From Dinoroseobacter sp034111085 (GTDB lineage Bacteria > Pseudomonadota > Alphaproteobacteria > Rhodobacterales > Rhodobacteraceae): DNA of 64,000 nucleotides. The notes under the pieces were generated by a model. That model had not been told where the DNA came from. It was given only the letters and a program-made list of their open reading frames with translations, and made no database searches. Made by a program: the position numbers and the translations under genes. This document shows positions 8,688 through 17,161 of this stretch, one piece after another (position 1 is the stretch's first letter; each line of letters starts with the position of its first letter). The DNA lies in NCBI GenBank assembly GCA_034111085.1, contig JAWUXZ010000067.1, positions 1-64,000 on the forward strand, read 5' to 3'.

Positions 8688-9608
8688 ATGCCTCCAATCC
8701 TGTCCGTTAACCAACTTTCCAAGACCTATGAGGGCGGCCACACTGCGCTCGACGCCGTGTCGCTTGATATTCAGCAAGGCGAAATCCTCGCACTTCTCGG
8801 GCCCAATGGTGCGGGCAAAACCACGCTGATTTCGGTGCTTTGCGGTCTGGTCACACCAACCTCTGGCAGTGCCACCGTTGGCGGTCATGACATCATCACC
8901 GGCTACCGCGCGGCCCGCCAGATGATCGGCCTTGTGCCCCAAGAAATCGCGCTGGAACCGTTTGAGAAGGTCATCAACACCGTGCGCTTTTCGCGCGGTC
9001 TGTTCGGCATGAAGCGCGATGATGCGCGTATCGAAGAAGTGCTGCGCCAGCTGTCGCTTTGGGACAAACGCGACCAACCGGTGCGCGCCCTGTCAGGTGG
9101 CATGAAACGCCGCGTCTTGATCGCCAAGGCACTCGCTCACGACCCGCAAGTCCTGTTCCTCGACGAGCCAAGTGCGGGTGTCGATGTGGAACTGCGCAAG
9201 GACATGTGGGAGGTCGTGCGCAATCTGCAAAAGGCAGGCACGACCATTGTGCTGACGACCCATTATATCGAGGAGGCCGAGGCGATGGCCGACCGTGTGG
9301 CCGTCATCAACAAGGGGCGAATTCTGCTGATTGAGGACAAAGACAAACTCATGGCTCAGATGGGTCAAAAGGAGCTGCACATCACCCTTGATGCAGCCCC
9401 GTTAACCATACCGGACGCCGTCGCAGCCTACGGCGTTAAGGTAAATGGCACCCTGTTAACCTATACCTACGACGCCCAAGACGCCCCACCGCTGGCGGCT
9501 TTGCTGAGTGATTTGCAGAAATCCGGTCTCAACCTCGTTGATGTGCGGACCCGCCAAAGCAGCCTAGAGGACATTTTTGTCGATTTGGTGAAGGAGACGG
9601 CAGCATGA
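8688..9608 (+). CDS. ABC-2 type transporter ATP-binding protein
   Basis: A 306-residue ATPase. Walker A is GPNGAGKTT near residue 38, the signature motif is LSGGMKRR near 135, Walker B is VLFLDEPSAGVD near 155, and the switch histidine is in LTTHYIEEA. The C-terminal 80 residues form the extension seen in drug, antibiotic or polysaccharide exporter ATPases (DrrA/NodI-like). I chose the ATG at 8688 because TAAGGA lies seven bases upstream. The stop overlaps the start of the permease gene by four bases, so the two encode one exporter. The exported compound is unknown. Confidence 0.9.
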   Translation: MPPILSVNQLSKTYEGGHTALDAVSLDIQQGEILALLGPNGAGKTTLISVLCGLVTPTSGSATVGGHDIITGYRAARQMIGLVPQEIALEPFEKVINTVRFSRGLFGMKRDDARIEEVLRQLSLWDKRDQPVRALSGGMKRRVLIAKALAHDPQVLFLDEPSAGVDVELRKDMWEVVRNLQKAGTTIVLTTHYIEEAEAMADRVAVINKGRILLIEDKDKLMAQMGQKELHITLDAAPLTIPDAVAAYGVKVNGTLLTYTYDAQDAPPLAALLSDLQKSGLNLVDVRTRQSSLEDIFVDLVKETAA

Positions 9609-10366
9609 ACTGGCAAGCTGTTCGCGCGATCTATGTTTACGAAATGGCGCGCACTTTCCGCACCCTGATGCAAAGCATTGTCTCGCCGGTAATCTCCACC
9701 TCGCTTTACTTCGTGGTGTTCGGCTCAGCCATCGGCAGTCGCATCGAGTCCGTCGAAGGGATCAGCTACGGGGCGTTTATCGTGCCGGGTCTGATCATGC
9801 TCAGCGTCATGACACAGGCGGTCTCAAACGCGTCTTTCGGGATATATTTCCCCAAATTTATCGGCACTATCTACGAACTTCTATCTTCGCCGATCAGCTT
9901 TATCGAGATCGTTATCGGCTATGTTGGGGCCGCCGCGACCAAAGCCCTTGCCATCGGTCTGATCATTCTCGTCACCGCCGCGATCTTCGTCGATGTCCAA
10001 ATCCTGCATCCGTTCGCGATGCTCGCATTTCTCGTGCTTACCTGTGTCAGCTTTGCGCTTTTGGGCTTTATCCTCGGCATCTGGGCGGATAATTTTGAGC
10101 AATTACAATTCGTTCCACTGTTGATCGTCACGCCACTCGTTTTCCTTGGGGGGTCGTTCTATTCGATCACGATGCTACCACCAGCATGGCAAACGGTAAC
10201 CCTGTTCAACCCGGTCGTTTACCTTATTTCGGGGTTCCGGTGGAGCTTTTATGGCACCGCAGATGTTGCCCTCGGCTTCAGTTTGGCGATGATCACTCTC
10301 TTCCTCGTGCTTTGCTTGGGCATCATTTGGTGGATTTTCAAAACCGGGTATCGGATCAAGCCTTAA
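9605..10366 (+). CDS. ABC-2 type transporter permease
   Basis: A 253-residue inner-membrane protein with about six hydrophobic segments and the ABC-2 membrane domain layout (YadH/NodJ-like). Examples are residues 20-45, 55-75, 100-125, 135-160, 170-190 and 220-245. Residues 72-95 contain the amphipathic coupling segment (ISYGAFIVPGLIMLSVM). It overlaps the ATPase gene by four bases and must pair with it as the membrane half of a homodimeric exporter. No outer-membrane or adaptor partner lies beside it. No T-rich terminator follows. Confidence 0.88.
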   Translation: MNWQAVRAIYVYEMARTFRTLMQSIVSPVISTSLYFVVFGSAIGSRIESVEGISYGAFIVPGLIMLSVMTQAVSNASFGIYFPKFIGTIYELLSSPISFIEIVIGYVGAAATKALAIGLIILVTAAIFVDVQILHPFAMLAFLVLTCVSFALLGFILGIWADNFEQLQFVPLLIVTPLVFLGGSFYSITMLPPAWQTVTLFNPVVYLISGFRWSFYGTADVALGFSLAMITLFLVLCLGIIWWIFKTGYRIKP

Positions 10367-11194
10367 CGTTATTGCCCAACGGCACTGCGTTGAGATTCGC
10401 CTCTATAAGTGTGTGTTTCGGTCGGATTTGGTTGTCTGATTAAAAAGCCAGAATTTGTGTATTACCCGTTCGGCGCCGCACGCCGAACGGTGTGTGACCA
10501 AGCCATTGCTAAATGGTAGTGACCAGAGCGCAAAACCGGCGTTCAAGAGTTTAAGGACTGGAGCAATAAGAAGGTTTTGTCGCGCTGGGCCTGTATCAGC
10601 ACGCGCAAATTGGAAGATACAGCCACCAGCCCAAAGCGCGCGCGGATGTGCCCAGAAAGGCGTGAGCGTGCCAAGTATTGATAGTCCTCATCAAACTCGC
10701 TGGGGTTCGATTAAGGTTAACCCGCAGCGGTTAAGCTTAACGCACTAGAATTAACCTTATCGCACGCGCGAGCGCGCCCAATTGGGCTAGCGAGTTTTGG
10801 GCGCAGCGCGTCCATTTGTAAGGTTTGGGGGGCAGCAACGGGCCCGAGCTATTGTGCAGTACGCCGCAAGGTGGTGCAAATTGGTTAACGCCAACAAAGG
10901 CAAGGCGCTTGAACGCCGCGATTTTCTGACCTGAATAGAACCATCGCCCTAGAATTAATCATCAAGGACGGCCTGAGCCGCATCCCACGATCCCCCGCCT
11001 CCAGCGTCAAAAGCCTCAAATCGAGTCCCCCAAGCCACATTCTGAGGCTGATTCGCCCTAAGCGCCAAAAATCCACTGCACCTCACGCAATGTTGTGATT
11101 CATCAAGCTTTGGGGGGTATACCCTGCCAAAATCAAACATGGCGGACCTGCCCGCCTCGAAATTCGACTGCCGATGCCGATGGAGGAATAAGAC
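10367..11194. other. 828-base stretch with no convincing gene
   Basis: No reading frame here has a credible start, ribosome-binding site and protein-like composition. The stretch holds a perfect 10-base hairpin (10466-10490) and a cluster of GTTAA/TTAAC elements at 10711-10756. It also holds further GC-rich sequence and one more GTTAAC at 10884. It may be decayed gene remnants or regulatory DNA for the flanking genes. Confidence 0.6.
10466..10490. repeat. Perfect inverted repeat, 10-base arms
   Basis: The arms CCGTTCGGCG (10466-10475) and CGCCGAACGG (10481-10490) are exact complements around a five-base loop. It lies 100 bases after the ABC-2 permease. No T-run follows on either strand, so a classic intrinsic terminator is not clear. 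It could be a stable transcript end or a repeated extragenic palindrome. Confidence 0.6.
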
Positions 11195-11830
11195 GTGAAG
11201 ATCGAAACCGAAGTTCTAGGCCCTGTATTCACGCGCCGCAGTCTTCTGGCCAGTGCAGGCGCGCTCGGCGTTGCAAGTCTGTTCAGCCCGACCGCAGCAC
11301 AAGCAGAAAGCCCTGCGCCCTACGTTATTCCGCGCGAATTCCTGCCCACTCGTGTGCGTATCACCGAAGGCTTCACCGCCGGCACGATCCACGTCTATAC
11401 CAATTTCCACTTCCTGTACTGGATCGACCCAGAAGAGCCGGGAACCGCGATCCGCTACGCCATCGGCGTTGGCGAGCTTGGCCGCCAGTTGCGCCGTAAC
11501 ACTGTTATCCGTCGCAAGGCCGAATGGCCAAGCTGGACGCCCACGCGCAACATGATCCGTCGCCGCCCCGATCTCTATTTACGCCACGCAGGTGGCATGG
11601 CGGGCGGCCCGGGCAATCCGCTAGGCGCGCGCGCGCTCTATCTCTTTCAAGGCAGTCGGGACACGATGTACCGGATCCACGGCACCCACGCGCCGCATAC
11701 CATCGGCACGTCGGTATCCAACGGCTGCATCCGGCTGATCAATGCCCATGTGGAGGACCTGTACGAGCGCGTTCCCCTCGGCACCACGGTCATCATCCAT
11801 AGCGATCCGCTTCCGGCCGCGACCAGCTAA
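11195..11830 (+). CDS. Tat-exported L,D-transpeptidase (YkuD family)
   Basis: A 211-residue protein. Residues 1-36 form a twin-arginine signal (TRRSLLASAGALGVASLF, cleavage after AQA). The YkuD catalytic domain follows, with the His-Gly-x...Ser-x-Gly-Cys pattern as HGTHAPHTIG...SNGCIRL near residues 165-185. Cys is the nucleophile that forms 3-3 peptide cross-links or anchors proteins to peptidoglycan in the periplasm. The start is GTG at 11195, eight bases after GGAGG. It is a single gene, followed by a long hairpin. Confidence 0.9.
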   Translation: MKIETEVLGPVFTRRSLLASAGALGVASLFSPTAAQAESPAPYVIPREFLPTRVRITEGFTAGTIHVYTNFHFLYWIDPEEPGTAIRYAIGVGELGRQLRRNTVIRRKAEWPSWTPTRNMIRRRPDLYLRHAGGMAGGPGNPLGARALYLFQGSRDTMYRIHGTHAPHTIGTSVSNGCIRLINAHVEDLYERVPLGTTVIIHSDPLPAATS

Positions 11831-11849
11831 CGGGTTTCCCTCCCTTAAA

Positions 11850-11992
11850 TCCTAAGCGCGCCTAAAAAAATTGCGTCGCGCTTAGGAAGTGTGCATTCAT
11901 ATTGTTGCAGGTCAATCTTGTGGGCCGCTCAATTGACGATGCCTCGGCATCGCGTCAACGATTTCGGGCGCGGCACCCCATCTGCGGGGTGC
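11850..11992 (+). promoter_or_regulatory. Hairpin-rich leader upstream of ABC importer
   Basis: Three inverted repeats occupy the gap before the binding-protein gene. The first has 11-base perfect arms at 11850-11860 and 11877-11887. The second spans 11933-11958 with a CTCG loop and a two-base bulge. The third has seven-base arms GCACCCC at 11973-11979 and GGGGTGC at 11986-11992. The last ends 27 bases before the GTG start. The first may end the upstream transcript, and the others could form a structured 5' leader. I see no TPP riboswitch signature (CTGAGA). Confidence 0.4.
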
Positions 11993-12019
11993 GCTCGACA
12001 TACCGAAGGAGATGCTTCC

Positions 12020-13027
12020 GTGTTTGCACGTTTTACCCAGGTCTTTGCTGCTGCTGCCCTTATGGCCGGCACCGCGTCTGCCCAGACCTCTGTCCCGTTT
12101 GCGCTGGACTGGAAATTTGAAGGCCCGTCTGCGGCCTATTTCGCTGCTATCGATAATGGCCATTTCGCCAATGAAGGCCTCGATGTCACGATCGAAGCTG
12201 GCAATGGCTCGCTGTCGACGATCCCGAAAATCGCCACTGGGGCCTTCCCGTTGGGTTTCGGCGACATCAACTCGCTGATCACCTTCCTTGACGCCAATCC
12301 CGGCGCGCCCGTCACGGCCGTGATGATGATCTATGACAAGCCGCCTTTCGCGGTTATCGGTCGGGTCAGCCAAGGCGTATCCACACCCAAAGACCTCGAA
12401 GGCAAGATCCTCGGTGCACCGCCGCCCGATGGCGCATGGGCGCAGTTCCCGGCATTCGCCGCCGCCAACAATCTCGACATGGACAGTATCACGGTTGAGC
12501 CTGTTGGCTTCCCAACACGCGAGCCAATGCTGGCCGAAGGTCAAGTTGACGCGATCACCGGCTTCTCGTTCAGCTCTTACCTGAACCTTGTGCGCCTCGG
12601 CGTGCCTGAAGATGACATCTCGACCATCCTGATGGCCGATCACGGGCTTGATCTGTATGGCAACGCGATCCTCGTCAACACCGACTTTGCCGAGGCCAAT
12701 CCAGAGATCGTCACCGGCTTTCTGCGCGCCGTCGCAATGGGTTGGAAAGACGTGATCGCAGATCCAGCGGCGGGCGCTGCAAGCGTTCTCGCGCGCAACC
12801 CAGCCGCCGATGTCGCACTTGAGCAGCGTCGCCTGCAATTGTCGATCGATGCCAATGTGGTCACCGATTACACAATGGCAAATGGTATCGGCAACATCGA
12901 TGCCGAGCGTTTTGCTAGGGCCATCGCGCAGTTGCAAACGACCATGACGTTCAACGCAGCGCCAACGCCTGAGCTATACTTCACCGACGCATATCTGCCC
13001 ACCGATGGCAGCCTAATGCTGAAGTAG
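12020..13027 (+). CDS. ABC transporter substrate-binding protein, NMT1/THI5-SsuA type
   Basis: A 335-residue periplasmic solute-binding protein. The start is GTG at 12020, seven bases after GGAG. Residues 1-22 are a signal peptide ending in TASAQ. The mature protein has the NMT1/SsuA pattern (FALDWKFEGPSAAYFAAIDNGHF, then GNGSLSTIPKIATGAFPLGFGDINSL). The family binds thiamine pyrimidine precursors, sulfonates, nitrate or taurine; the ligand cannot be told from sequence. The ATPase and permease genes follow after a hairpin terminator, which would favour excess binding protein. Confidence 0.85.
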   Translation: MFARFTQVFAAAALMAGTASAQTSVPFALDWKFEGPSAAYFAAIDNGHFANEGLDVTIEAGNGSLSTIPKIATGAFPLGFGDINSLITFLDANPGAPVTAVMMIYDKPPFAVIGRVSQGVSTPKDLEGKILGAPPPDGAWAQFPAFAAANNLDMDSITVEPVGFPTREPMLAEGQVDAITGFSFSSYLNLVRLGVPEDDISTILMADHGLDLYGNAILVNTDFAEANPEIVTGFLRAVAMGWKDVIADPAAGAASVLARNPAADVALEQRRLQLSIDANVVTDYTMANGIGNIDAERFARAIAQLQTTMTFNAAPTPELYFTDAYLPTDGSLMLK

Positions 13028-13037
13028 CCAATACCTG

Positions 13038-13082
13038 AAAAGGGCGGGAACGCAGGGTAATCACCGCGGCCCCGCCCTTTTT
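13038..13082 (+). terminator. Intrinsic terminator inside the importer operon
   Basis: AAAAGGGCGGG at 13038-13048 pairs with CCCGCCCTTTTT at 13071-13082, ending in a T-run. It lies between the binding-protein gene and the ATPase gene. It probably acts as a partial terminator that keeps the binding protein more abundant than the membrane parts. Confidence 0.75.
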
Positions 13083-13107
13083 GTGTGTGACGAGGAAAGA
13101 GACATCC

Positions 13108-13917
13108 ATGACCGACATGCCGCAGATAGCGCTCAAGAATGTGACCCATGCCTACAAGACCGACGCCGGGCCTTTGCCGGTTCTCAGGGATCTCAACATC
13201 GACATTCCTGAAGGCGAGTTTTGCGCCGTTGTCGGGCCCTCGGGTTGCGGAAAGTCCACTCTGACGCGGCTGATCGCAGGGCTGATGCGTCCCGATGAGG
13301 GCGAAGTTTTTCTGCACGGCGATAAGGTTATCGGGCCCAAAAATACCGTTGGCATGGCCTTTCAGAACCCGGTTCTGCTGGAATGGCGCACGATCATGGA
13401 CAACGTCCTTTTGCCGCTGGAAATTGTGCCCACCAAGCTGACTAAATCCCAACAAAAAGAGCGCGCGATGTTCTTGCTGGATCTCGTTGGCCTAACGGGG
13501 TTCGAGGACAAACGCCCGTCCGAGTTGTCAGGCGGGATGCGCCAACGCGCCTCTCTGTGCCGCGCAATCGTTCACAAGCCCGAGGTCCTGATTTTGGACG
13601 AGCCGTTTGGCGCGCTCGACGCCTTCACCCGCGAGGACCTGTGGCAGACCATGCACAATCTGCGCGCCGAAGAGCCGTTCACATCGCTGCTGATAACCCA
13701 CGATCTGCGCGAGAGTATCTTTCTGGCTGACGAGGTAGTTGTGCTGTCAGGCCGACCGGCGACCGCGCAATACAAACTGAAAGTCACGTTTGAGGGCGAG
13801 CGCAAGCTGGACGACCTCTACACCCAGAAAGCCACCGACATGCTGGCCACCCTGCGCCACCAGATCGAGATTGCCCAAGGCCGGGTTCCCAATGACAACG
13901 CTGGTGAGGCCGCCTAA
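13108..13917 (+). CDS. ABC importer ATP-binding protein (SsuB/TauB/NrtD type)
   Basis: A 269-residue ATPase. Walker A is GPSGCGKST near residue 45, the Q-loop is in MAFQNP near 90, the signature is LSGGMRQRASLCRA near 142, and Walker B is VLILDEPFGALDAF near 163. The switch histidine is in LLITHDLRES. The ATG at 13108 is preceded by AGGAAAGAG; an earlier in-frame TTG at 13081 lies in the terminator and is rejected. The stop shares one base with the permease start. It powers uptake of the ligand bound by the upstream SBP. Confidence 0.9.
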   Translation: MTDMPQIALKNVTHAYKTDAGPLPVLRDLNIDIPEGEFCAVVGPSGCGKSTLTRLIAGLMRPDEGEVFLHGDKVIGPKNTVGMAFQNPVLLEWRTIMDNVLLPLEIVPTKLTKSQQKERAMFLLDLVGLTGFEDKRPSELSGGMRQRASLCRAIVHKPEVLILDEPFGALDAFTREDLWQTMHNLRAEEPFTSLLITHDLRESIFLADEVVVLSGRPATAQYKLKVTFEGERKLDDLYTQKATDMLATLRHQIEIAQGRVPNDNAGEAA

Positions 13918-14687
13918 TGAACATGCGCACACTCAACAAATTCCTGATCCCAACCGGCGCGATCGTCGTTTTTCTGCTTCTGTGGGAACTGCTGGTCTGG
14001 GCCAACGGCTGGCCAAACTACAAGATGGCCTCGCCGTCTGATCTCTGGCCTGCATTCTGGAAATTCCGCGAGTTGTTCCTTATCGCGTCATGGGAAACCC
14101 TCTGGCGCACTGTCGCGGGCCTCGGCCTTGCGATTGTATTTGGCACGGGGTTGGGCATGGTTATGGGCTTTTCGCGTGCGACGCGCGACGCCCTTTATCC
14201 GCTGCTTGTCGGCTTCAACGCAGTGCCCAAAGCGACCGTCGTGCCGATCATGGCGCTGATGTTTGTGGGCCAGCACGACTTCAACACCGTGATGCTCGCC
14301 TTCATGATCTCGTTCTTCCCCATTGCGGTGTCGGTCTCCATCGGTCTGTCGACACTAGAGCCCGAATACCGCGACATCCTGCGCTCGCTCGGCGCGTCCA
14401 AGCTTACGATCTTCTGGAAAATCGCGCTGCCCAAAACACTGCCCGAATTCTTCGGTGCCCTAAAAGTCTCTGTCACCCTCGCGTTCATCGGCACCAACCT
14501 GATGGAGATCGTAAGCCCTCACGGGCGCGGCCTCGGGGCGTTGTTCGACAGCGGTAAAATCAGTGCTGACTATCCGCTGATGTTCGCCGTGCTCATCGCG
14601 CTCGCGTTTCTCGGGATCGTCCTGTTTTACGTGGTGGTCGCGCTCGAGAAAATCTTCGCCGGGTGGGCCGAGCGTCGCGAGAGTTAA
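13917..14687 (+). CDS. ABC importer permease (SsuC/TauC type)
   Basis: A 256-residue inner-membrane protein with about six membrane segments and the binding-protein-dependent transport domain. The EAA-like loop that docks the ATPase is visible as YRDILRSLGASKLTIFWKIALPKTLPEF near residues 143-170. Its start overlaps the ATPase stop (TAATG). Together with the two upstream genes it makes a complete SBP-ATPase-permease importer. The gene is convergent with truA across 151 bases that hold only a weak imperfect GC-rich hairpin near 14702. Confidence 0.9.
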   Translation: MNMRTLNKFLIPTGAIVVFLLLWELLVWANGWPNYKMASPSDLWPAFWKFRELFLIASWETLWRTVAGLGLAIVFGTGLGMVMGFSRATRDALYPLLVGFNAVPKATVVPIMALMFVGQHDFNTVMLAFMISFFPIAVSVSIGLSTLEPEYRDILRSLGASKLTIFWKIALPKTLPEFFGALKVSVTLAFIGTNLMEIVSPHGRGLGALFDSGKISADYPLMFAVLIALAFLGIVLFYVVVALEKIFAGWAERRES

Positions 14688-14838
14688 TGATAGACCAGAT
14701 GGGGCGGGCCCAAACGCTCGCCCTTCAGTGTTTCAAAAATATCCCCGCCGGAGGCGCCGCAAAGACGCTTACCCCACCGCTCATCGCCGCATTCAGTGTC
14801 GATGGGACACATATTTTGGGATTTGCAGGGCCGGGGCC

Positions 14839-15606
14839 TCAGATAAACGGATCTGTTGGATAACGCACACTTACCAATGCCAGCCCCAGCGCCGGGCTAA
14901 CAGGCCCACATGCCGACCGGTCCCGCGCTTCCAAAGCGTCACGCACATCCTCTGGCGACCAGGTGCCAGCACCGACACGCTCTAAGGTGCCTACGAAACT
15001 GCGCACCTGATTGTGCAAGAAGGAACGTGCTTCAACCTCGAACTGGTACTCTATCCCGTAGCTGATTTGTTTTGCCGTAACCTCAAGCTTATCCAAAGTT
15101 TTTATCGGAGACAGCGCCTGGCAATGGGTCGCTCGGAACGTGGTGAAATCATGCCGCCCGATCAGGTAAGCCGCCCCCGCACGCATCGCATCAAGGTCCA
15201 GCTCATTGCTGACCCGCCACACGATGTCGCGCTCAAGCACTACCTGTGCGCGGCGCGAAACCAGCCGAAACAGATACCGCCGCTCCAGCGCATGAAACCG
15301 GGCGTGAAAGTCATCGGCGACGTGAGCACATGCCACAATCGCAACAGGTTGCGGTTTCAGGTGATAGTTCAAAGCCCCCGACAGTCGAAACGGATCCCAG
15401 TCGCGCGCCATGTCCACATGCACCACCTGACCCGTTGCATGCACCCCCTTATCTGTGCGCCCTGCCGCCACAAGCGGGGGCACATCCGCCTCCAGCTTCA
15501 TAAGCGCCCGTTCCACAGCTTCTTGCACCGACGGCACATCGCGCTGTCGTTGCCATCCCGCGAAGGGCGTACCGTCATATTCGATTTTCAGGGCATATCT
15601 GGGCAT
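14839..15606 (-). CDS. truA: tRNA pseudouridine(38-40) synthase
   Basis: A 255-residue enzyme that isomerises uridines 38-40 in the anticodon stem-loop of several tRNAs. The N-terminus (MPRYALKIEYDGTPFAGWQ) and the catalytic Asp52 in GRTDKGVHATGQ are typical of TruA. I chose the ATG at 15606 because the sequence before it has no TruA-like residues. The length is standard. It is divergent from the YcjX-family gene. Confidence 0.95.
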   Translation of the reverse strand: MPRYALKIEYDGTPFAGWQRQRDVPSVQEAVERALMKLEADVPPLVAAGRTDKGVHATGQVVHVDMARDWDPFRLSGALNYHLKPQPVAIVACAHVADDFHARFHALERRYLFRLVSRRAQVVLERDIVWRVSNELDLDAMRAGAAYLIGRHDFTTFRATHCQALSPIKTLDKLEVTAKQISYGIEYQFEVEARSFLHNQVRSFVGTLERVGAGTWSPEDVRDALEARDRSACGPVSPALGLALVSVRYPTDPFI

Positions 15607-15714
15607 GGCAAAGCAGTTAGCGCGGCGGGGAAGGCGGCACAATCCTTCCCCGCCACTCTATACACCGGGGGCCACGCTGCCTATCTGTCTGACTTGGAAC
15701 GAAAAGGGGCAGAC

Positions 15715-17130
15715 GTGGTTCTCACAGCGGTCACAAACGGAATTACGCGCGGTGTCGAGAGTGTCACAGGCGCGGTCAGCGAGGCGTTTTTCGAGCCCGT
15801 GATCCGCCTTGGCGTGACCGGTTTGGCGCGCTCCGGCAAGACAGTGTTCATCACCTCGTTGGTCGCAAACCTGCTAGACCGGGGCCGCATGCCTGCCTTT
15901 TCGGCGGCAAGTTCAGGTGCGATTTCAGCCGCTTACTTGCGCCCGCAACCCAACGACACCATTCCTCGCTTCCCGTTTGAGGCGAACTTAGAAGCCCTGA
16001 CCGGCACCAACCCCCGTTGGCCCGTTGCCACCGCCACGGTGTCTGAGTTGCGCCTGTCGCTGCGCGTCCAACCTCAAGGCCTGCTTGGCGCCGTCTCGGG
16101 GCCACGCACTGTCCATCTCGATATTGTGGACTATCCCGGTGAATGGCTGCTCGACCTCGGGTTGATGGACAAAACCTACGCCCAGTGGTCCGAAGACACC
16201 CTGACGAAGTTGGAGGTCCGCCCCGACACTAGCGCCTATCTGAGCATGGCAGGCGAGATCGCCGCAGACACCAAACTGGACGAACCGCAGGCTGAAGCCC
16301 TCGCCCAGACCTTCACCGAGACATTGCACATCGCGCGCAAGGCTGGCTTTTCCGACTGCTCGCCGGGACGGTTTCTGTTGCCGGGCGAGCTGAAAGGCTC
16401 TCCTGCGCTGACATTCGCACCGTTGCCGCCTCTGGACGCGCCCAAGCGCGGCAGCTTGTACCGCGAGTTTGAGCGCCGGTTTGAGGCCTATAAGTCCCTG
16501 ATCGTAAAGCCCTTCTTTCGCGACCACTTTTCACGCATCGACCGCCAGATCGTACTCGTCGATGCGCTGGGTGCGATCCATAATGGTCCGCGCGCATTGG
16601 CCGATCTGCGCCAAACCATGCGCGACCTGCTGAGCGCGTTCCGGCCCGGTCGAAACTCGTTTCTATCAACGCTGCTCGGCCGCAAGGTCGACCGGATCCT
16701 GTTTGCCGCCACCAAAGCCGACCACATTCACCACAGCCAACACAGCCAATTGACCGCGATCATGGAGGCGCTGGTCACAGACGCCCGCCGCCGCGCCGAT
16801 TTTGCAGGTGCGCAAACCGCGGCCATGTCTATCGCGGCCTTGCGCGCGACGGTCGAAGAAGAGCGCACGCATCACGGCACGGAGCTGCAAATGGTGCGCG
16901 GCACGTTGCTGGAAACCGGAAAGCAAGCCGCTTTCCATCCCGGCGATTTGCCCACTGATCCGTCGGTGTTGCTTGGTCCCGCGCAAGCTGGCGATCCGGC
17001 ATGGCTCGACGGCGATTGGCAAGCCATGAGTTTTGCGCCTGCAAAGCTGTCGCTGCGCGCCGGAGACGGGCCGCCCCATATTCGCCTCGACCGGGCTGTG
17101 GAATTCCTCATCGGGGATCGCCTGAGATGA
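15715..17130 (+). CDS. YcjX-family P-loop ATPase/GTPase-like protein
   Basis: A 471-residue protein of the YcjX/DUF463 family, conserved with YcjF and often stress-induced; its molecular role is poorly known. The P-loop is GLARSGKTVFITSL near residues 37-50 and a Walker-B-like DYPGEWLLDL sits near 140. An open frame continues upstream across truA antisense, but GTG at 15715 has AAAGGGG just ahead and gives the usual family length. The YcjF-family gene follows 31 bases later, so the two are probably an operon. Confidence 0.88.
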   Translation: MVLTAVTNGITRGVESVTGAVSEAFFEPVIRLGVTGLARSGKTVFITSLVANLLDRGRMPAFSAASSGAISAAYLRPQPNDTIPRFPFEANLEALTGTNPRWPVATATVSELRLSLRVQPQGLLGAVSGPRTVHLDIVDYPGEWLLDLGLMDKTYAQWSEDTLTKLEVRPDTSAYLSMAGEIAADTKLDEPQAEALAQTFTETLHIARKAGFSDCSPGRFLLPGELKGSPALTFAPLPPLDAPKRGSLYREFERRFEAYKSLIVKPFFRDHFSRIDRQIVLVDALGAIHNGPRALADLRQTMRDLLSAFRPGRNSFLSTLLGRKVDRILFAATKADHIHHSQHSQLTAIMEALVTDARRRADFAGAQTAAMSIAALRATVEEERTHHGTELQMVRGTLLETGKQAAFHPGDLPTDPSVLLGPAQAGDPAWLDGDWQAMSFAPAKLSLRAGDGPPHIRLDRAVEFLIGDRLR

Positions 17131-17161
17131 GCTGTCTGCCCTTTGCGAAAGCCAAATCACC

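Noticed and set aside
10711..10756. CtrA-binding site (TTAA-N7-TTAA)
   Set aside because: Spacings between TTAA elements here are 2 or 10 bases, not 7.
10367..11194. Short frames at 10455-10748 (plus) and 10955-11140 (minus)
   Set aside because: Composition is not protein-like and no start has a convincing ribosome-binding site.
11831..12019. TPP riboswitch before the NMT1-like importer
   Set aside because: The conserved CTGAGA and the second thi-box pattern are not present, despite the hairpins.
14702..14726. Terminator after the importer permease
   Set aside because: The GC-rich stem has mismatches and no T-run, so I do not list it as a feature.
15013..15714. A long plus-strand extension of the YcjX frame (to 705 codons)
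   Set aside because: It is antisense to truA, and the YcjX family pattern only begins after the GTG at 15715 with a good ribosome-binding site.
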